Below, piece after piece: positions 28,895 through 38,823 of a stretch of DNA of 64,000 nt. The position numbers and the translations under genes are program-made. Source of the stretch: Cellvibrio sp. (GTDB taxonomy: Bacteria > Pseudomonadota > Gammaproteobacteria > Pseudomonadales > Cellvibrionaceae). The stretch lies in contig JADJRD010000003.1 of assembly GCA_016712405.1 (NCBI GenBank), positions 52,501-116,500 of the forward strand. The letters are read 5' to 3'. Below the pieces are notes generated by a model that ran no database searches, was not told the origin of the DNA, and saw only the letters and a list, made by a program, of their open reading frames with translations. Each line of letters starts with the position of its first letter. The stretch's first letter is position 1.

Positions 28895-30457
28895 ATGTCG
28901 ACAATTGCAGAAAAAATATCATTGGTATTAATTCATGGCTGGGGATGCGACCAGACCAGTTGGCAACCGTTAATTCCTGAATTAGAAAAAATGTTTACCC
29001 TGATTGCAATTGATCTTCCAGGATTTGGTAATGCCCCAATGATCGGCGATTATTCATTGGAAAATATACTTTCAATGTTGATTGATCAAATTCCTGACGG
29101 CTCCTGGGTGATGGGTTGGTCTTTGGGTGGAATGCTTGGTATGCAATTAGCTCATTATTATCCACAGAAAATATCGGGCGTTATTACATTGGCCTCTAAT
29201 GCAAAATTTGTTGCAGATGCTGATTATTCCGATGCTATGCCTTTACAGGTTAATCAAGGTTTTAATCAATCTTTTATTGAAAATCCTGCAGCCACATTAA
29301 AACTCTTTTCAGGTCTATTGGCGCAAGGCGCCGAAGATGAGCGTGGGCTACTAAAACTATTTAGGAAAATATTGAAACCCGAAAGCCTTAACTCAAATTG
29401 GTACGATGCACTTTTGTTGTTATCTCAAATTGATAATCGAAAACTAATTGCTGAAATAAAACAGCCTTGCTTGCATATTTTTGCGGAGGGTGATTCGCTG
29501 GTGCCAGTATCGGCGGCATCTTGTGTAAAACAATTTAATCCGCTGCATCAGATTGAAATTATCGAGCGATCTTCACATGCTTTGCATTGGTGCCATCCAG
29601 AAATAGCGTTGAATCTAATTAAAGATTTTATTTTGTCGTCTCGTCCGTTGGTATCTGGATCCCCTTCGGGAATGACTGCTCAGCAAGAATTTAAATCTCA
29701 AGTCGCTAAAAAATTTTCCAAGGCAGCATCCACATATGATCAGGCTGCCGAAATTCAACGTGTTGCAGGCAATCATTTGTTAGATGAATTTCTCGATGTT
29801 CCACAACTGCCGGAATTTTCTGTGGTAATGGATTTGGGGTGTGGAACTGGATTCTTTTCAAATGTGTTGCAAGAGCGATTTAAAAAATCGTCAGTTGTTG
29901 GGGTTGATCTGTCCATTGATATGCTGTCAGCGGCGCAACAAAAATCGTCAAACTTGTTTGTGGGTGGCGATGCAGAAAAATTACCTTTCGCGGATAATTC
30001 GATTGATTTGATTTATTCCAACTTTGCATTGCAATGGTGTTTGGATTTGCCACAATTATTTGATGAATTATGGCGAGTATTAAAGCCCGGTGCCGAATTG
30101 ATTTTTACCACCTTGGGTAATCAAAGTTTGCGCGAATTGCGTGCTGCATGGAAAGTGGTTGATGATCAATTGCATGTGAATAACTTTGTAGGTCAAACAG
30201 TCCTAAGTGAATTATTACAATCAACTTTTGCAGACCTAAGAATTGAATCGACATTATTACAAGCCAAATTCAATTCGGCTTCAGATGTGTTGCGTAGCTT
30301 GAAATCAGTGGGTGCGACTTACCATTTGCCCGCAACAAAAGGATTAATGGGGCGAAAGAAATTTATGCGATTAATAGCGGCTTATGAAGAATTTCGCGAA
30401 GACGATAAATTACCCCTAACCTACGAGGTTATTTCTGTGCGAGCTAAAAAATTATGA
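28895..30457 (+). CDS. bioHC: Bifunctional BioH-BioC fusion: pimeloyl-ACP methyl ester esterase and malonyl-ACP methyltransferase
   Basis: 520 residues. Residues about 5-250 form an alpha/beta-hydrolase like BioH: oxyanion LIHGWGCDQTSW, nucleophile Ser76 in MGWSLGGM, Asp200 in FAEGDSLVP and His228 in SSHALHW. A linker (about 250-262) leads to a SAM-dependent methyltransferase like BioC with motif I VMDLGCGTGFFS (about 311-322), GDAEKLPFADNSID and NFALQWCLD. BioC methylates malonyl-ACP to enter fatty acid synthesis and BioH removes the methyl group after pimeloyl-ACP is made, so the fusion holds the first and last steps of pimelate making. Such BioHC fusions are known in Saccharophagus/Teredinibacter-type bacteria. 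It overlaps bioD by four bases. Confidence 0.95.
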   Translation: MSTIAEKISLVLIHGWGCDQTSWQPLIPELEKMFTLIAIDLPGFGNAPMIGDYSLENILSMLIDQIPDGSWVMGWSLGGMLGMQLAHYYPQKISGVITLASNAKFVADADYSDAMPLQVNQGFNQSFIENPAATLKLFSGLLAQGAEDERGLLKLFRKILKPESLNSNWYDALLLLSQIDNRKLIAEIKQPCLHIFAEGDSLVPVSAASCVKQFNPLHQIEIIERSSHALHWCHPEIALNLIKDFILSSRPLVSGSPSGMTAQQEFKSQVAKKFSKAASTYDQAAEIQRVAGNHLLDEFLDVPQLPEFSVVMDLGCGTGFFSNVLQERFKKSSVVGVDLSIDMLSAAQQKSSNLFVGGDAEKLPFADNSIDLIYSNFALQWCLDLPQLFDELWRVLKPGAELIFTTLGNQSLRELRAAWKVVDDQLHVNNFVGQTVLSELLQSTFADLRIESTLLQAKFNSASDVLRSLKSVGATYHLPATKGLMGRKKFMRLIAAYEEFREDDKLPLTYEVISVRAKKL

Positions 30458-31131
30458 GCAAGAAGACATTTTTTGTCACAGGTACTGATACCGATGTGGG
30501 TAAAACACAAATCGCAGCGGGTTTATTGCATCTCGCTAACAGTCAGGGGCTATCAACGCTCGGATTAAAACCAGTTGCAGCGGGTTGTGAAAAAACCGAT
30601 CAGGGTTTACGCAATCAGGACGCGCTTTTATTGCAAGCTGTATCTTCGGTTAAATTAGTCTACGAACAAATTAATCCAGTCACACTCATCGAACCTGTGT
30701 CGCCACACATAGCGGCGCAAAAGGAAAAACGCATTTTATCGGCGGATCGTTTGGCTGGCTTTTGTCGCAGCAGTTTTCGCATGGCAGATTTCACCTTGAT
30801 AGAAGGTGCGGGCGGTTGGCGAGTGCCAATTAATCCATCAGAAACTATGGCGGATTTGGTGCGAGTATTACAAACACCGGTTATTTTGGTGGTGGGTATG
30901 CGTTTGGGTTGTCTTAATCATGCGTTACTAACGGTGGATGCGATTCGTCAAGACGGTTTGCCATTGGTCGCTTGGGTTGCTAATTGTGTTGATGTTAATA
31001 TGCGCGCCTTGGATGAAAATATCCTGACGCTGCAACAACGAATTCCAGCGCCCTGTTTGGGGGTGGTGCCATTTATGGATCAACCCTCGCCAAAAAAAAT
31101 TTCCCAATATTTATCGTTCCCTATTTATTAG
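30454..31131 (+). CDS. bioD: ATP-dependent dethiobiotin synthetase
   Basis: 225 residues. P-loop VTGTDTDVGKTQIAAGLL, KPVAAGCE, the catalytic-lysine region and EGAGGWRVPINP are all BioD hallmarks. It forms the ureido ring from 7,8-diaminononanoate, CO2 and ATP. Its ATG overlaps the bioHC stop (atga), so it is translationally coupled; it ends the bio operon. The start MSKKTFFVTGTD fits the family. Confidence 0.96.
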   Translation: MSKKTFFVTGTDTDVGKTQIAAGLLHLANSQGLSTLGLKPVAAGCEKTDQGLRNQDALLLQAVSSVKLVYEQINPVTLIEPVSPHIAAQKEKRILSADRLAGFCRSSFRMADFTLIEGAGGWRVPINPSETMADLVRVLQTPVILVVGMRLGCLNHALLTVDAIRQDGLPLVAWVANCVDVNMRALDENILTLQQRIPAPCLGVVPFMDQPSPKKISQYLSFPIY

Positions 31132-31153
31132 TTCAGTCATTAATTAAAATTTT

Positions 31154-31835
31154 ATGAAATTATTTATTGTTGTTGTCGGTATTTTTTTAACCGCTTGCAC
31201 CAGTTTGCCTGATGTTAAAAAAATCCCTAAAAAAAAATTGACGCATGAAATTCATTTTGTTTACGAAAAATGGCACACCAGCATTATAATTCCGGCTGCA
31301 TCTGTTGAAAAACACAGTCGCTATTTCAACGAAATAGCCAAACAAAAACAATACATTCGTTTTGGTTATGGCGATGGTGATTTTTTTACGGGCAAGAATA
31401 AAAGTTTTTTTTTCAGGTGCTAAAGCCTTGGTTGCCTCTGACTATTCTGCTGTTCAAGTATTGGATTATTATTCAAATCCGCTCGAAGAAATTCCAGAAG
31501 AAACTCGAGTTCCGCTGTTTATTAGCGAGAAGCGCATGAAAAAATTGATTCGTTATATGGATAAATCCATTGCATTAAATAAAAAACGTCTGCCAATCAG
31601 TTTAAAAGCCTACGAAGAAAATACCGGTTATTTTTTTAAGGCTAAACAAGGTTACAGTATGTTTAGCAACTGCAATACCTGGAGCAGTCAAGCTTTGCAT
31701 GCTGCAGGGATTTCGATAAAAACCCGGTTTAACTTGACTGCCCAGAGTGTTTTTGAGCAGGCGAAATACATCTCGGATTATCAGCAGGAGTTTTGTCGTC
31801 TAGATTCGGTTCCCAACACAGTAACGGGTAACTGA
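31154..31835 (+). CDS. DUF2459 (TIGR02117) family lipoprotein (frameshifted)
   Basis: About 226 residues once repaired. Lipoprotein signal with lipobox LTAC (Cys about residue 15). DUF2459 features: VYEKWHTSIIIPA (the family's HGWHT-type motif), YIRFGYGDGDFF and FSNCNTWSSQALHAAG near the C-terminus, which together suggest a NlpC/P60-like Cys-His fold (inference). The frame breaks in the nine-T run at 31405-31413; with eight Ts the reading KSFFSGAKALVASDY is continuous. It follows bioD by 22 bases but is not a biotin enzyme. Activity is unknown. Confidence 0.8.
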
Positions 31836-31901
31836 TCCGAGTGAGCTAATCCATTCCATCCGTTATAGCCCTTTCTTTTTTAATCCTAAATAGTCTTAAA
31901 C

Positions 31902-31926
31902 CCAGTCAAAATCTGGCTGTTTTTTG
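31902..31926 (+). terminator. Weak terminator-like hairpin
   Basis: Short stem ccag / ctgg with a seven-base loop, then ctgtttttt. Located about 65 bases after the DUF2459 stop. The stem is short, so confidence is low. Confidence 0.35.
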
Positions 31927-31978
31927 TTCTCCTGCTGCTTAGAATGATAGTGAGTCTAAAACTATTGAGGGTCGGGTT

Positions 31979-32218
31979 ATGGACATAGGTTCAGTGATTA
32001 ATCAGGGGTTGATTGGCATGCAAAAAAGCCAGTCGTCTATGTATCAATCTGCTCAGCAAATTGCCGGCATGGCAAAAGATGGTGCTGGTGCCTCTACGCA
32101 AGATTTGGCGGAAAATTTAGTCAATCTGAAAGTTCAGCAAAATATGTTTGATAGTTCGGCAAAAGTTGTCAAAACAGCCAATGACACTATCGGTAGATTA
32201 TTAGATACAAAGGCTTAA
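31979..32218 (+). CDS. Small protein with flagellar rod/hook C-terminal-like motif
   Basis: 79 residues. The C-terminal half (DLAENLVNLKVQQNMFDSS, then AKVVKTANDTIGRLLD) resembles the conserved C-terminus of flagellar rod and hook proteins (FlgB/C/E/F/G type), which builds a coiled coil in the filament core; the globular middle part of those proteins is missing. No other flagellar gene is near. It could be a short homologue or a remnant. It precedes the SprA-like gene by 30 bases and may be cotranscribed with it. Confidence 0.7.
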   Translation: MDIGSVINQGLIGMQKSQSSMYQSAQQIAGMAKDGAGASTQDLAENLVNLKVQQNMFDSSAKVVKTANDTIGRLLDTKA

Positions 32219-32248
32219 GTATGGTTATTGATTCCATGAGGAGGGCTT

Positions 32249-33064
32249 ATGATCAGTAACGTCACCTCAACATATGCTGTATCAGCACCGGCGACCTACC
32301 AGCCTGTTGGGCGTCAAGTGGTAGGACAGGAGTCGTCAGACCTTAAATTATCCAGCTTTCGTGCAACTGAACAGCTAGCAGATTCCTCTCGCCAGCAGGC
32401 TCACCGTGGCCCTGAAGATAGACCCTCTCAGGATCAAGAGGAAAGCCGGGTTTCGGCGAAAAAGCCACCTGTCGATGAAAATCAACAGCGGAAACAGAAG
32501 GCGCAAAAACAACAGCAAGAGGCCGAACAAAAAGTCATTGAGCAATTGTCGAGTCGGGATCGAGAAGTGCGTGCACATGAGCAGGCACATGCGGCTGTGG
32601 GTGGGCAATATGCGAGTAGCCCTACTTACACTTATCAGCGTGGTCCTGATGGGGTTAGCTATGCCGTAGGTGGAGAGGTTCAAATCGACACTAGCCCCAT
32701 TCCCGGGGACCCTGAGGCGACCTTGCGAAAGGCTGAGCAAATTGCTCGTGCGGCTAGCGCTCCAGCTGAACCTTCCGGGCAGGATCGTGCTGTGGCTGCA
32801 CAGGCTGCCAAAATGGCTCAACAGGCTCGTGTAGAAATCAGTCAAAAGGTTAGCGAAAGGTTAGTTGAGCAACCTCAGGATAAAGAAGTTGTAGCACAAG
32901 AAGCTGCGTCCGCGGCACCCGCGCGTCAATCAGAGGCTACTGAAAATCGTGAAAAAGAGAAATCTGATGAGAAGTCTCTTGAGGATCAGGAGTTGCAATC
33001 ACAGCGACAAGCTGAGCGTACGCGTCTGCTGACAGAGGTGCGGCAAAAAAAATCTCAAGACTAA
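32249..33064 (+). CDS. SprA-related putative metalloprotease
   Basis: 271 residues without a signal peptide. The centre (about residues 95-185) matches the SprA-related family: REVRAHEQAHAAVGGQYA contains an HExxH-like motif (HEQAH), followed by YTYQRGPDGVSYAVGGEV, where the family is most conserved, and a GDPEATLRKAEQI helix. The N-terminal 90 and C-terminal 80 residues are Gln/Lys/Glu-rich and low-complexity. Family members are annotated as putative metalloproteases, but activity is not demonstrated as far as I know. AGGAGG ribosome binding site before ATG 32249. A nine-base hairpin (33051-33059 with 33075-33083) spans its stop. Confidence 0.85.
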   Translation: MISNVTSTYAVSAPATYQPVGRQVVGQESSDLKLSSFRATEQLADSSRQQAHRGPEDRPSQDQEESRVSAKKPPVDENQQRKQKAQKQQQEAEQKVIEQLSSRDREVRAHEQAHAAVGGQYASSPTYTYQRGPDGVSYAVGGEVQIDTSPIPGDPEATLRKAEQIARAASAPAEPSGQDRAVAAQAAKMAQQARVEISQKVSERLVEQPQDKEVVAQEAASAAPARQSEATENREKEKSDEKSLEDQELQSQRQAERTRLLTEVRQKKSQD

Positions 33065-33150
33065 TCTTCGTCTGCTTGAGATTAATAGCTATCAATCTGC
33101 GTCAGGTGTGGGGCGACTTTTGGATAAAACCGTTTAAGCCATCTTTTCCC

Positions 33151-33179
33151 TTGACCCCCTCGGAGGCGCTCCCTATAAT
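33151..33179 (+). promoter_or_regulatory. Promoter of the initiator tRNA / nusA-infB operon
   Basis: TTGACC (33151-33156) and perfect TATAAT (33174-33179) with a 17-base spacer, about 41 bases before the tRNA. The GC-rich stretch right after the -10 box (gcgcctcc) resembles the discriminator of stringently controlled stable-RNA promoters (inference). Confidence 0.85.
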
Positions 33180-33219
33180 GCGCCTCCTCGCTAATCCGCT
33201 GGATTGGTAGAGTTGTCGT

Positions 33220-33296
<77 letters not shown>

Positions 33297-33332
33297 AGAT
33301 TTTAAATTGTTGTTCAGGCAACAATTGCGTTA

Positions 33333-33356
33333 AAAAGCCCCTTATGGGGCTTTTTC
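33333..33356 (+). terminator. Terminator after initiator tRNA
   Basis: Stem aaaagcccc / ggggctttt with a tiny loop and T-run, 37 bases after the tRNA. Probably partial, since rimP-nusA-infB are usually read from the metY promoter. A second hairpin (attgttg / caacaat, 33306-33325) precedes it. Confidence 0.85.
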
Positions 33357-33469
33357 GTTTGTTGTTAAGCCTGTGTTACGGGTTTGGCCTATTACCTAAG
33401 TGTTGATTTTCTGGAATGGGCCTTGTGCCCATTTTTTGTTTTTTTGGTTGTAATTTTGATGAGGTTTTC

Positions 33470-33967
33470 ATGGCATCTAAACAGGATCAGCTGCAGGCGC
33501 TTTTGGCTCCAGTAATTGAGTCCATGGGATGCGAACTTTGGGGGTTGGAATATCTCACTCAGGGTCGTTTTTCTACACTGCGAATTTATATTGATGGCCC
33601 TAATGGCGTTTCATTGGAAGAGTGCGAAAAAGTTAGTCGGCAAATTAGTAGTGTGATGGACGTTGAAGATCCGATTGATGGTGAATACACCCTTGAAGTG
33701 TCATCACCGGGATTGGATAGAACATTGTTTTCCCTTGCGCATTATCAACGTTATGTGGGTGAAGTGGTTAGCGGCAAATTGCGATCGCCCATAGAAGGTC
33801 GTCGTCGATTTAAAGCAGAAATTCGCGCAGTTGAAAACGATCTAGTAGTAATGCTGTTGGATAATAAGGAAATTAAAGTTCCTTTCACAGCAATTGATAA
33901 GGCTAATCTCGTACCGCGTTATGATGAACTATTGCGTGGTGTGGATTCGCAAAGTATTGATGAATAG
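33470..33967 (+). CDS. rimP: Ribosome maturation factor RimP
   Basis: 165 residues, normal length. N-terminal alpha/beta domain with GCELWGLEYL, LRIYIDGPNGVSLEECEKVS (in part), the signature YTLEVSSPGLDRTL, and a C-terminal SH3-like barrel. It is needed for 30S assembly. ATG 33470 fits the family start; in-frame codons upstream lie in a T-rich leader. First protein gene of the operon. Confidence 0.96.
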   Translation: MASKQDQLQALLAPVIESMGCELWGLEYLTQGRFSTLRIYIDGPNGVSLEECEKVSRQISSVMDVEDPIDGEYTLEVSSPGLDRTLFSLAHYQRYVGEVVSGKLRSPIEGRRRFKAEIRAVENDLVVMLLDNKEIKVPFTAIDKANLVPRYDELLRGVDSQSIDE

Positions 33968-34071
33968 ATTTTAGCTATTTCTGGTGAATTCTATTGTTTA
34001 ATAGAAATTCTGACATTGACTGACGCATTATTTAAACCTAATTGCGTGAAGGAATTAACAGAGGCAAACAG

Positions 34072-35553
34072 ATGAACAAAGAAATCTTGTTAGTTGCAGA
34101 TGCGGTATCCAACGAAAAAGGTGTGGATAAAGAGCTTATTTTCCAAGCAATCGAAATTGCATTGGCGACAGCAACTAAAAAACGTTTCGATGAAGATTCC
34201 AATGTAACCGTCAGCATTAATCGTGCAACCGGTGATTATGAAACCTGGCGTAGTTGGTTAGTGGTTGCAGATGATGTGCTCGCTGAGTTGGGCACACAAT
34301 TTACAACCGAAGAAGCTCACGAAAAGGATCCCTCATTAAAAGTGGGTGATACTTATAACGAAAAAATTGAAAACGCCGAGTTTGGGCGTATTGCTGCCCA
34401 AACTGCAAAACAAGTGATAGTGCAAAAAGTTCGCGAAGCCGAACGTGCTCACATGGTGGATGAGTACCGTGATCGTTTGGGCGAATTAGTTAACGGCACT
34501 GTTAAAAAAGTGACACGCGATAGCATTATTGTTGATCTTGGCAACAATGCCGAAGCTATATTGCCGCGAGAGAATTTAATTGGTCGTGAAATTTTCCGTT
34601 TGGGTGATCGTATCCGTGCATTGTTGTTGGAAATTCGCAATGAAGCACGCGGACCACAATTGTTATTGAGTCGTTCGCATTCACAAATGTTGGTTGAGCT
34701 GTTCAAAATTGAAGTGCCCGAAATTTCTGAAGAAATTATCGAGATTAAAGGCGCTGCGCGTGATCCGGGTTTGCGTGCGAAAATTGCTGTTAAAACCAAC
34801 GATGGCCGTATTGACCCTGTGGGGGCTTGTGTGGGCATGCGTGGTTCGCGTGTTCAGGCTGTTTCCAACGAGTTGGGTGGTGAGCGTGTCGATATAGTGT
34901 TGTGGGATGATAATCCTCCGCAATTTGTTATCAATGCTATGTCTCCAGCTGAAATTGAATCCATTGTGGTTGATGAAGATGCGCGTTCAATGGATCTGGC
35001 TGTTAATGAAGATAATCTTGCAATGGCAATCGGTCGTGGCGGTCAAAACGTACGTTTGGCAACGGAATTGACTGGTTGGACTATCAATGTGATGAGCGTA
35101 GCTGAGTGGCAGGCCAAGCAACAGGCCGAGTCGGGTAGCTACATCGAATTGTTTATGAATGCATTGGATGTTGACGAAGATGTTGCCGGTGTGTTGGTGG
35201 AAGAAGGTTTCACAACATTGGAAGAAGTGGCTTACGTTCCATTGGATGAGATGTTGGCAATTGATGGCTTCGATGAGGACATCGCAGAAGAATTACGTGC
35301 ACGTGCGAAAGATGCATTATTAACACGTGCATTGGCATCCGAAGAACGTTTGGAAGGCGCTGCTCCTGCAGAAGATTTATTGAATATGGAAGGTATGGAT
35401 GCTGCTTTGGCACAAATACTGGCTAGTCGTGGCATTGTGACAATGGATGATTTGGCTGAGCAGTCAGTAGATGAATTAATCGATATTCAAGGTGTAGATG
35501 CAGAACGCGCTGCCGCACTGATTATGAAAGCGCGTGAACCCTGGTTTGCATAA
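34072..35553 (+). CDS. nusA: Transcription termination/antitermination factor NusA
   Basis: 493 residues. Order: N-terminal RNA-polymerase-binding domain (MNKEILLVADAVSNEKGV), S1 (about 135-200), two KH domains with GACVGMRGSRVQ and AIGRGGQNVRLA, then two acidic C-terminal repeats (DVDEDVAGVLVEEGFTTLEE and the similar ILASRGIVTMDDLAEQ). This is the enterobacterial/pseudomonad layout. ATG 34072 matches the family; the in-frame ATG at 34042 is less likely. Confidence 0.97.
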   Translation: MNKEILLVADAVSNEKGVDKELIFQAIEIALATATKKRFDEDSNVTVSINRATGDYETWRSWLVVADDVLAELGTQFTTEEAHEKDPSLKVGDTYNEKIENAEFGRIAAQTAKQVIVQKVREAERAHMVDEYRDRLGELVNGTVKKVTRDSIIVDLGNNAEAILPRENLIGREIFRLGDRIRALLLEIRNEARGPQLLLSRSHSQMLVELFKIEVPEISEEIIEIKGAARDPGLRAKIAVKTNDGRIDPVGACVGMRGSRVQAVSNELGGERVDIVLWDDNPPQFVINAMSPAEIESIVVDEDARSMDLAVNEDNLAMAIGRGGQNVRLATELTGWTINVMSVAEWQAKQQAESGSYIELFMNALDVDEDVAGVLVEEGFTTLEEVAYVPLDEMLAIDGFDEDIAEELRARAKDALLTRALASEERLEGAAPAEDLLNMEGMDAALAQILASRGIVTMDDLAEQSVDELIDIQGVDAERAAALIMKAREPWFA

Positions 35554-35602
35554 TGTGAATCATTAATAGCAAACAGGTAACAAGACTCCTCGAGGAAATA
35601 GA

Positions 35603-38389
35603 ATGGCAGAAGTAACCATTAGCGAACTCGCCAAATCGATTGGCACCCCTGCAGAGCGTTTGCTAAAGCAAATGCAAGAAGCCGGATTGCCGCATAAATC
35701 GCTTGAAGCCAAAGTATCGGACGATGAGAAGCAGCGTTTGCTCTCTTATCTCAAGGCCAGCCATGGCGAAGCGACACAAGAACCCAAGAAAATTACCTTG
35801 CAGCGAAAAACCACCACCACTATTAAAACTGGTTCGGGTGCTGCGAAAAAAACCGTTAACGTAGAAGTTCGTAAAAAAAGAACTTACGTCAAGCGCGAAG
35901 ATGAAGCCAATGATTTGGATGAAAATATTGACACTCCAGATATTGAACCAATCGCAGAGGAAGTGGTTGAGGTCAAAGTTGTTGAGGTTGAAAAACAACC
36001 CGAGCCTCTGGTTGAAGAAGTTGTTGCAGAAGAAATAAAAACTGAAACAGCCGAGTCAGAAATCATCAGTGCGCCTCCATCGCATCGCATGTCGTTCACT
36101 GATGGCATTGAAGAAAAGCGTCGTGCCGCAATTGAGCGTCGTCAAGCAGAAGAGGCGCAGCGCCAAGCTGAAGCCAAAGCGCGTGAAGAAGCTAAACAAA
36201 AAGCTGACAAATCTCGCCCTAAACGCAATGACCAAACCTGCAGAGCGTACGGAGCAGCCTACCGAGCGTGCTGCAAATGAGCGTTCTGGTAACGACAGAC
36301 CTAAGCCTGGTGCGCCAAACCTGCTGGCGGTAATCGCGGTAAGCTCGCTCCCGTAACGCCAATTGCGCCACCCGCAATGAAAGAAGACACCAAACACGGT
36401 GGCAAGAAAACACATAAGCGCGAAGATTTTGAAGAAGAGGAAGAATCGGGCAAGCGTGGTACTGCCAAAGCGGTGAAAAAAGGTGCACCTGCGGCCTCGA
36501 AAAAGTCGACCAAAATTGATCTATTGGCATTTGTTGATGAAGAGACAGAAGATAGCGATGTATTAGCTCGTCGATCTCACATCCGTGCGCACCATAAAAA
36601 AACTAACAAACACGCCTTTAAAAAGCCGACCACTCAAATCATTCATGAGGTGGATGTTCCAGAGCATATTCTGGTTTCTGAATTAGCTCAGCGGTTAACG
36701 ATTAAAGTTAATGAATTGATCAAGCGCCTGATGAAAATGGGTGTAATGGCTTCAATGAACGAAGCCATTGATCAGGATACGGCAGTGTTAATCGTTGAAG
36801 AGTTAGGTCACAAGGCCAACTTGGTCAGTGAAGATGATATTGAGCATGCGCTGGAAAAATCGTTGGATCACCAAGGTGATGCCACGCCGCGCGCACCAGT
36901 TGTTACCGTAATGGGTCACGTTGATCATGGTAAAACATCCTTGCTGGATTATATTCGCCAAGCCAAAGTGGCTGCAGGTGAAGCAGGTGGAATTACCCAG
37001 CATATTGGTGCTTACCGTGTAACCACAAGTCGCGGTGAAATCACCTTTTTGGATACGCCCGGTCACGCTGCATTTACTGCAATGCGTGCTCGTGGTGCCA
37101 AAGCGACTGACGTCGTCATTTTGGTGGTGGCAGCGGATGATGGTGTGATGCCGCAAACTGAAGAAGCCATTCAGCATGCGCGCGCCGCAGGTGTGCCAAT
37201 CGTTGTGGCCATTAACAAATGCGATAAGCACAGTGCCGATCCGGATCGTGTCACCAATGAATTGGTCGTGAAGGGAGTTATCCCTGAAAATTACGGTGGT
37301 GATACACAATTTATTCAAGTTTCTGCTCATACAGGCCAGGGCATTGATGAATTACTGGAGGCCATTTCACTTCAAGCTGAAGTATTGGAATTACACGCGC
37401 TGGCCGATGCGCCTGCAAAAGGTGTGATCATCGAAGCCCGTGTGGATAAAGGTCGCGGCACAGTCGCAACCCTATTGGTTCAACAAGGGACTTTAAAGCA
37501 CGGTGATTTGGTATTGGCTGGACAAACTTACGGTCGTGTTCGCGCCATGATGAACGAGCGTGGTGAGCAAGTGAAAGAAGCGGGCCCATCAACGCCTGTG
37601 GAAATCCTTGGTTTGGAAACTCCGCCGAGTGCTGGTGATGATTTTGCTGTATTGGATGATGAGCGCAAAGCGCGTGAAGTCGCCCAGTTCCGCACTGAAA
37701 AAGAACGCAAAGAAAAACTGGCTCGCTACCAAGCAGCCAAGTTGGAAAACATGTTTGCCCATATCGAAACGGGTCAGAAGAAAATTCTTGGCGTAGTGGT
37801 GAAGGCCGATGTACGCGGTTCTTTGGAGGCTATTCAAGCTTCATTGGCTGATATTGGGAATGATGAAGTTCAAGTGAACGTGATTTCATCCGGTATTGGT
37901 GGAATTACCGAAAACGATGTCAATCTGGCCTTAACCAGTGGCGCTATCATTCTTGGCTTTAATGTTCGCGCTGACGGTGCAACTCGTCGTTTGGCTGAAT
38001 CTGAAGGTGTGGATATTCGCTACTACAGCATCATTTACAATCTGTTAGATGAAATCAAAGCAGCCTTAAGCGGTATGTTGGATCCAGAGCGCGTTGAAAA
38101 TATTCTGGGTACTGCTGAAGTGCGTGAAGTCTTTAATTCACCAAAATTTGGTCAAGTTGCCGGTTGTATGGTGGTGGATGGTACGGTTCATCGCAATAAA
38201 CCTATCCGTGTATTGCGTGATAACGTGGTGATATTTACCGGTGAACTGGAATCTTTGCGTCGCTTTAAAGATGACGTATCCGAAGTTCGCAATGGTTTTG
38301 ACTGCGGTATCGGCGTGAAGAATTACGATGTAAAAATTGGCGATCAAATCGAAGTCTTTGAAATCAAAGAAGTCGCGCGTTCACTGTAA
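35603..38389 (+). CDS. infB: Translation initiation factor IF-2 (compensating frameshifts in linker)
   Basis: About 928 residues. N-terminal IF2_N domains (VTISELAKSIGTPAERLLKQ and later LVSELAQRLTIKVNELIKRL), a charged linker, then the GTPase with GHVDHGKTSLLD, DTPGHAAF and NKCD, and IF2 domains II-IV to the end. In the linker the frame shifts by one at about 36228-36238 (after KSRPKRND) into KPAERTEQPTERAANERS, and shifts back at about 36313-36323 (into PAGGNRGKLAPV). One extra base and one missing base, both beside short homopolymers, explain it. Because infB is essential, a sequence error is far more likely than a split gene. Internal in-frame starts may give IF2-beta as in E. coli. Confidence 0.94.
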
Positions 38390-38429
38390 TAGTGTGGTTG
38401 TCATAAAAGTTTGAGAGGTTAACTGGCGC

Positions 38430-38821
38430 ATGCCAAGAGAGTTTTTTCGTTCGGATCGGGTATCGGATGCCATTCAGCGTCTCTTGGGGCAGATAATTCC
38501 CCAGGAGGTTCGCGATCCACGTGTTGGCATGGTCAACATTAATCAGGTGACTGTGTCGCGCGATATGGCCTATGCCAAAATTTATGTCACCTTTGTAGGT
38601 GATGATGAGGCCGCCAGTTTGCAAGCGGTCAGTATCCTGAACAAAGCCAGCGGTTTTTTGCGGGGTTTTGTTGCCAAAGAACTGGATATGCGCACTGTGC
38701 CCAAGTTGCAATTTTTTACGATAAAACAGCCATTCGCGGTCAGGAAATTTCTTCCTTGATTGATCGCGCCTTGGCTGAAGATAAGTTGCATCCTCAGGAT
38801 GACAGCTCGTCACAGGGTTAA
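38430..38821 (+). CDS. rbfA: 30S ribosome-binding factor A (frameshifted)
   Basis: About 130 residues when repaired. KH-like RbfA domain: REFFRSDRVSDAIQRLL, RDPRVGMVNINQVTVSRD, AKIYVTF, LNKASGFLRG and ELDMRTVPKLQF. The frame breaks in the T6 run at 38712-38717. Adding one T gives FFYDKTAIRGQEISSLID, the normal RbfA end, and a stop at 38819-38821, two bases before truB. Cold-shock and 16S 5'-end maturation factor, in the standard operon position. Confidence 0.93.
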
Positions 38822-38823
38822 TC

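Noticed and set aside
36250..38389. Programmed frameshifting or split genes for infB, lysA, smpB, prfC and others
   Set aside because: The sites share no slippery-sequence pattern, occur in many unrelated genes in both directions, and are nearly all at homopolymers.
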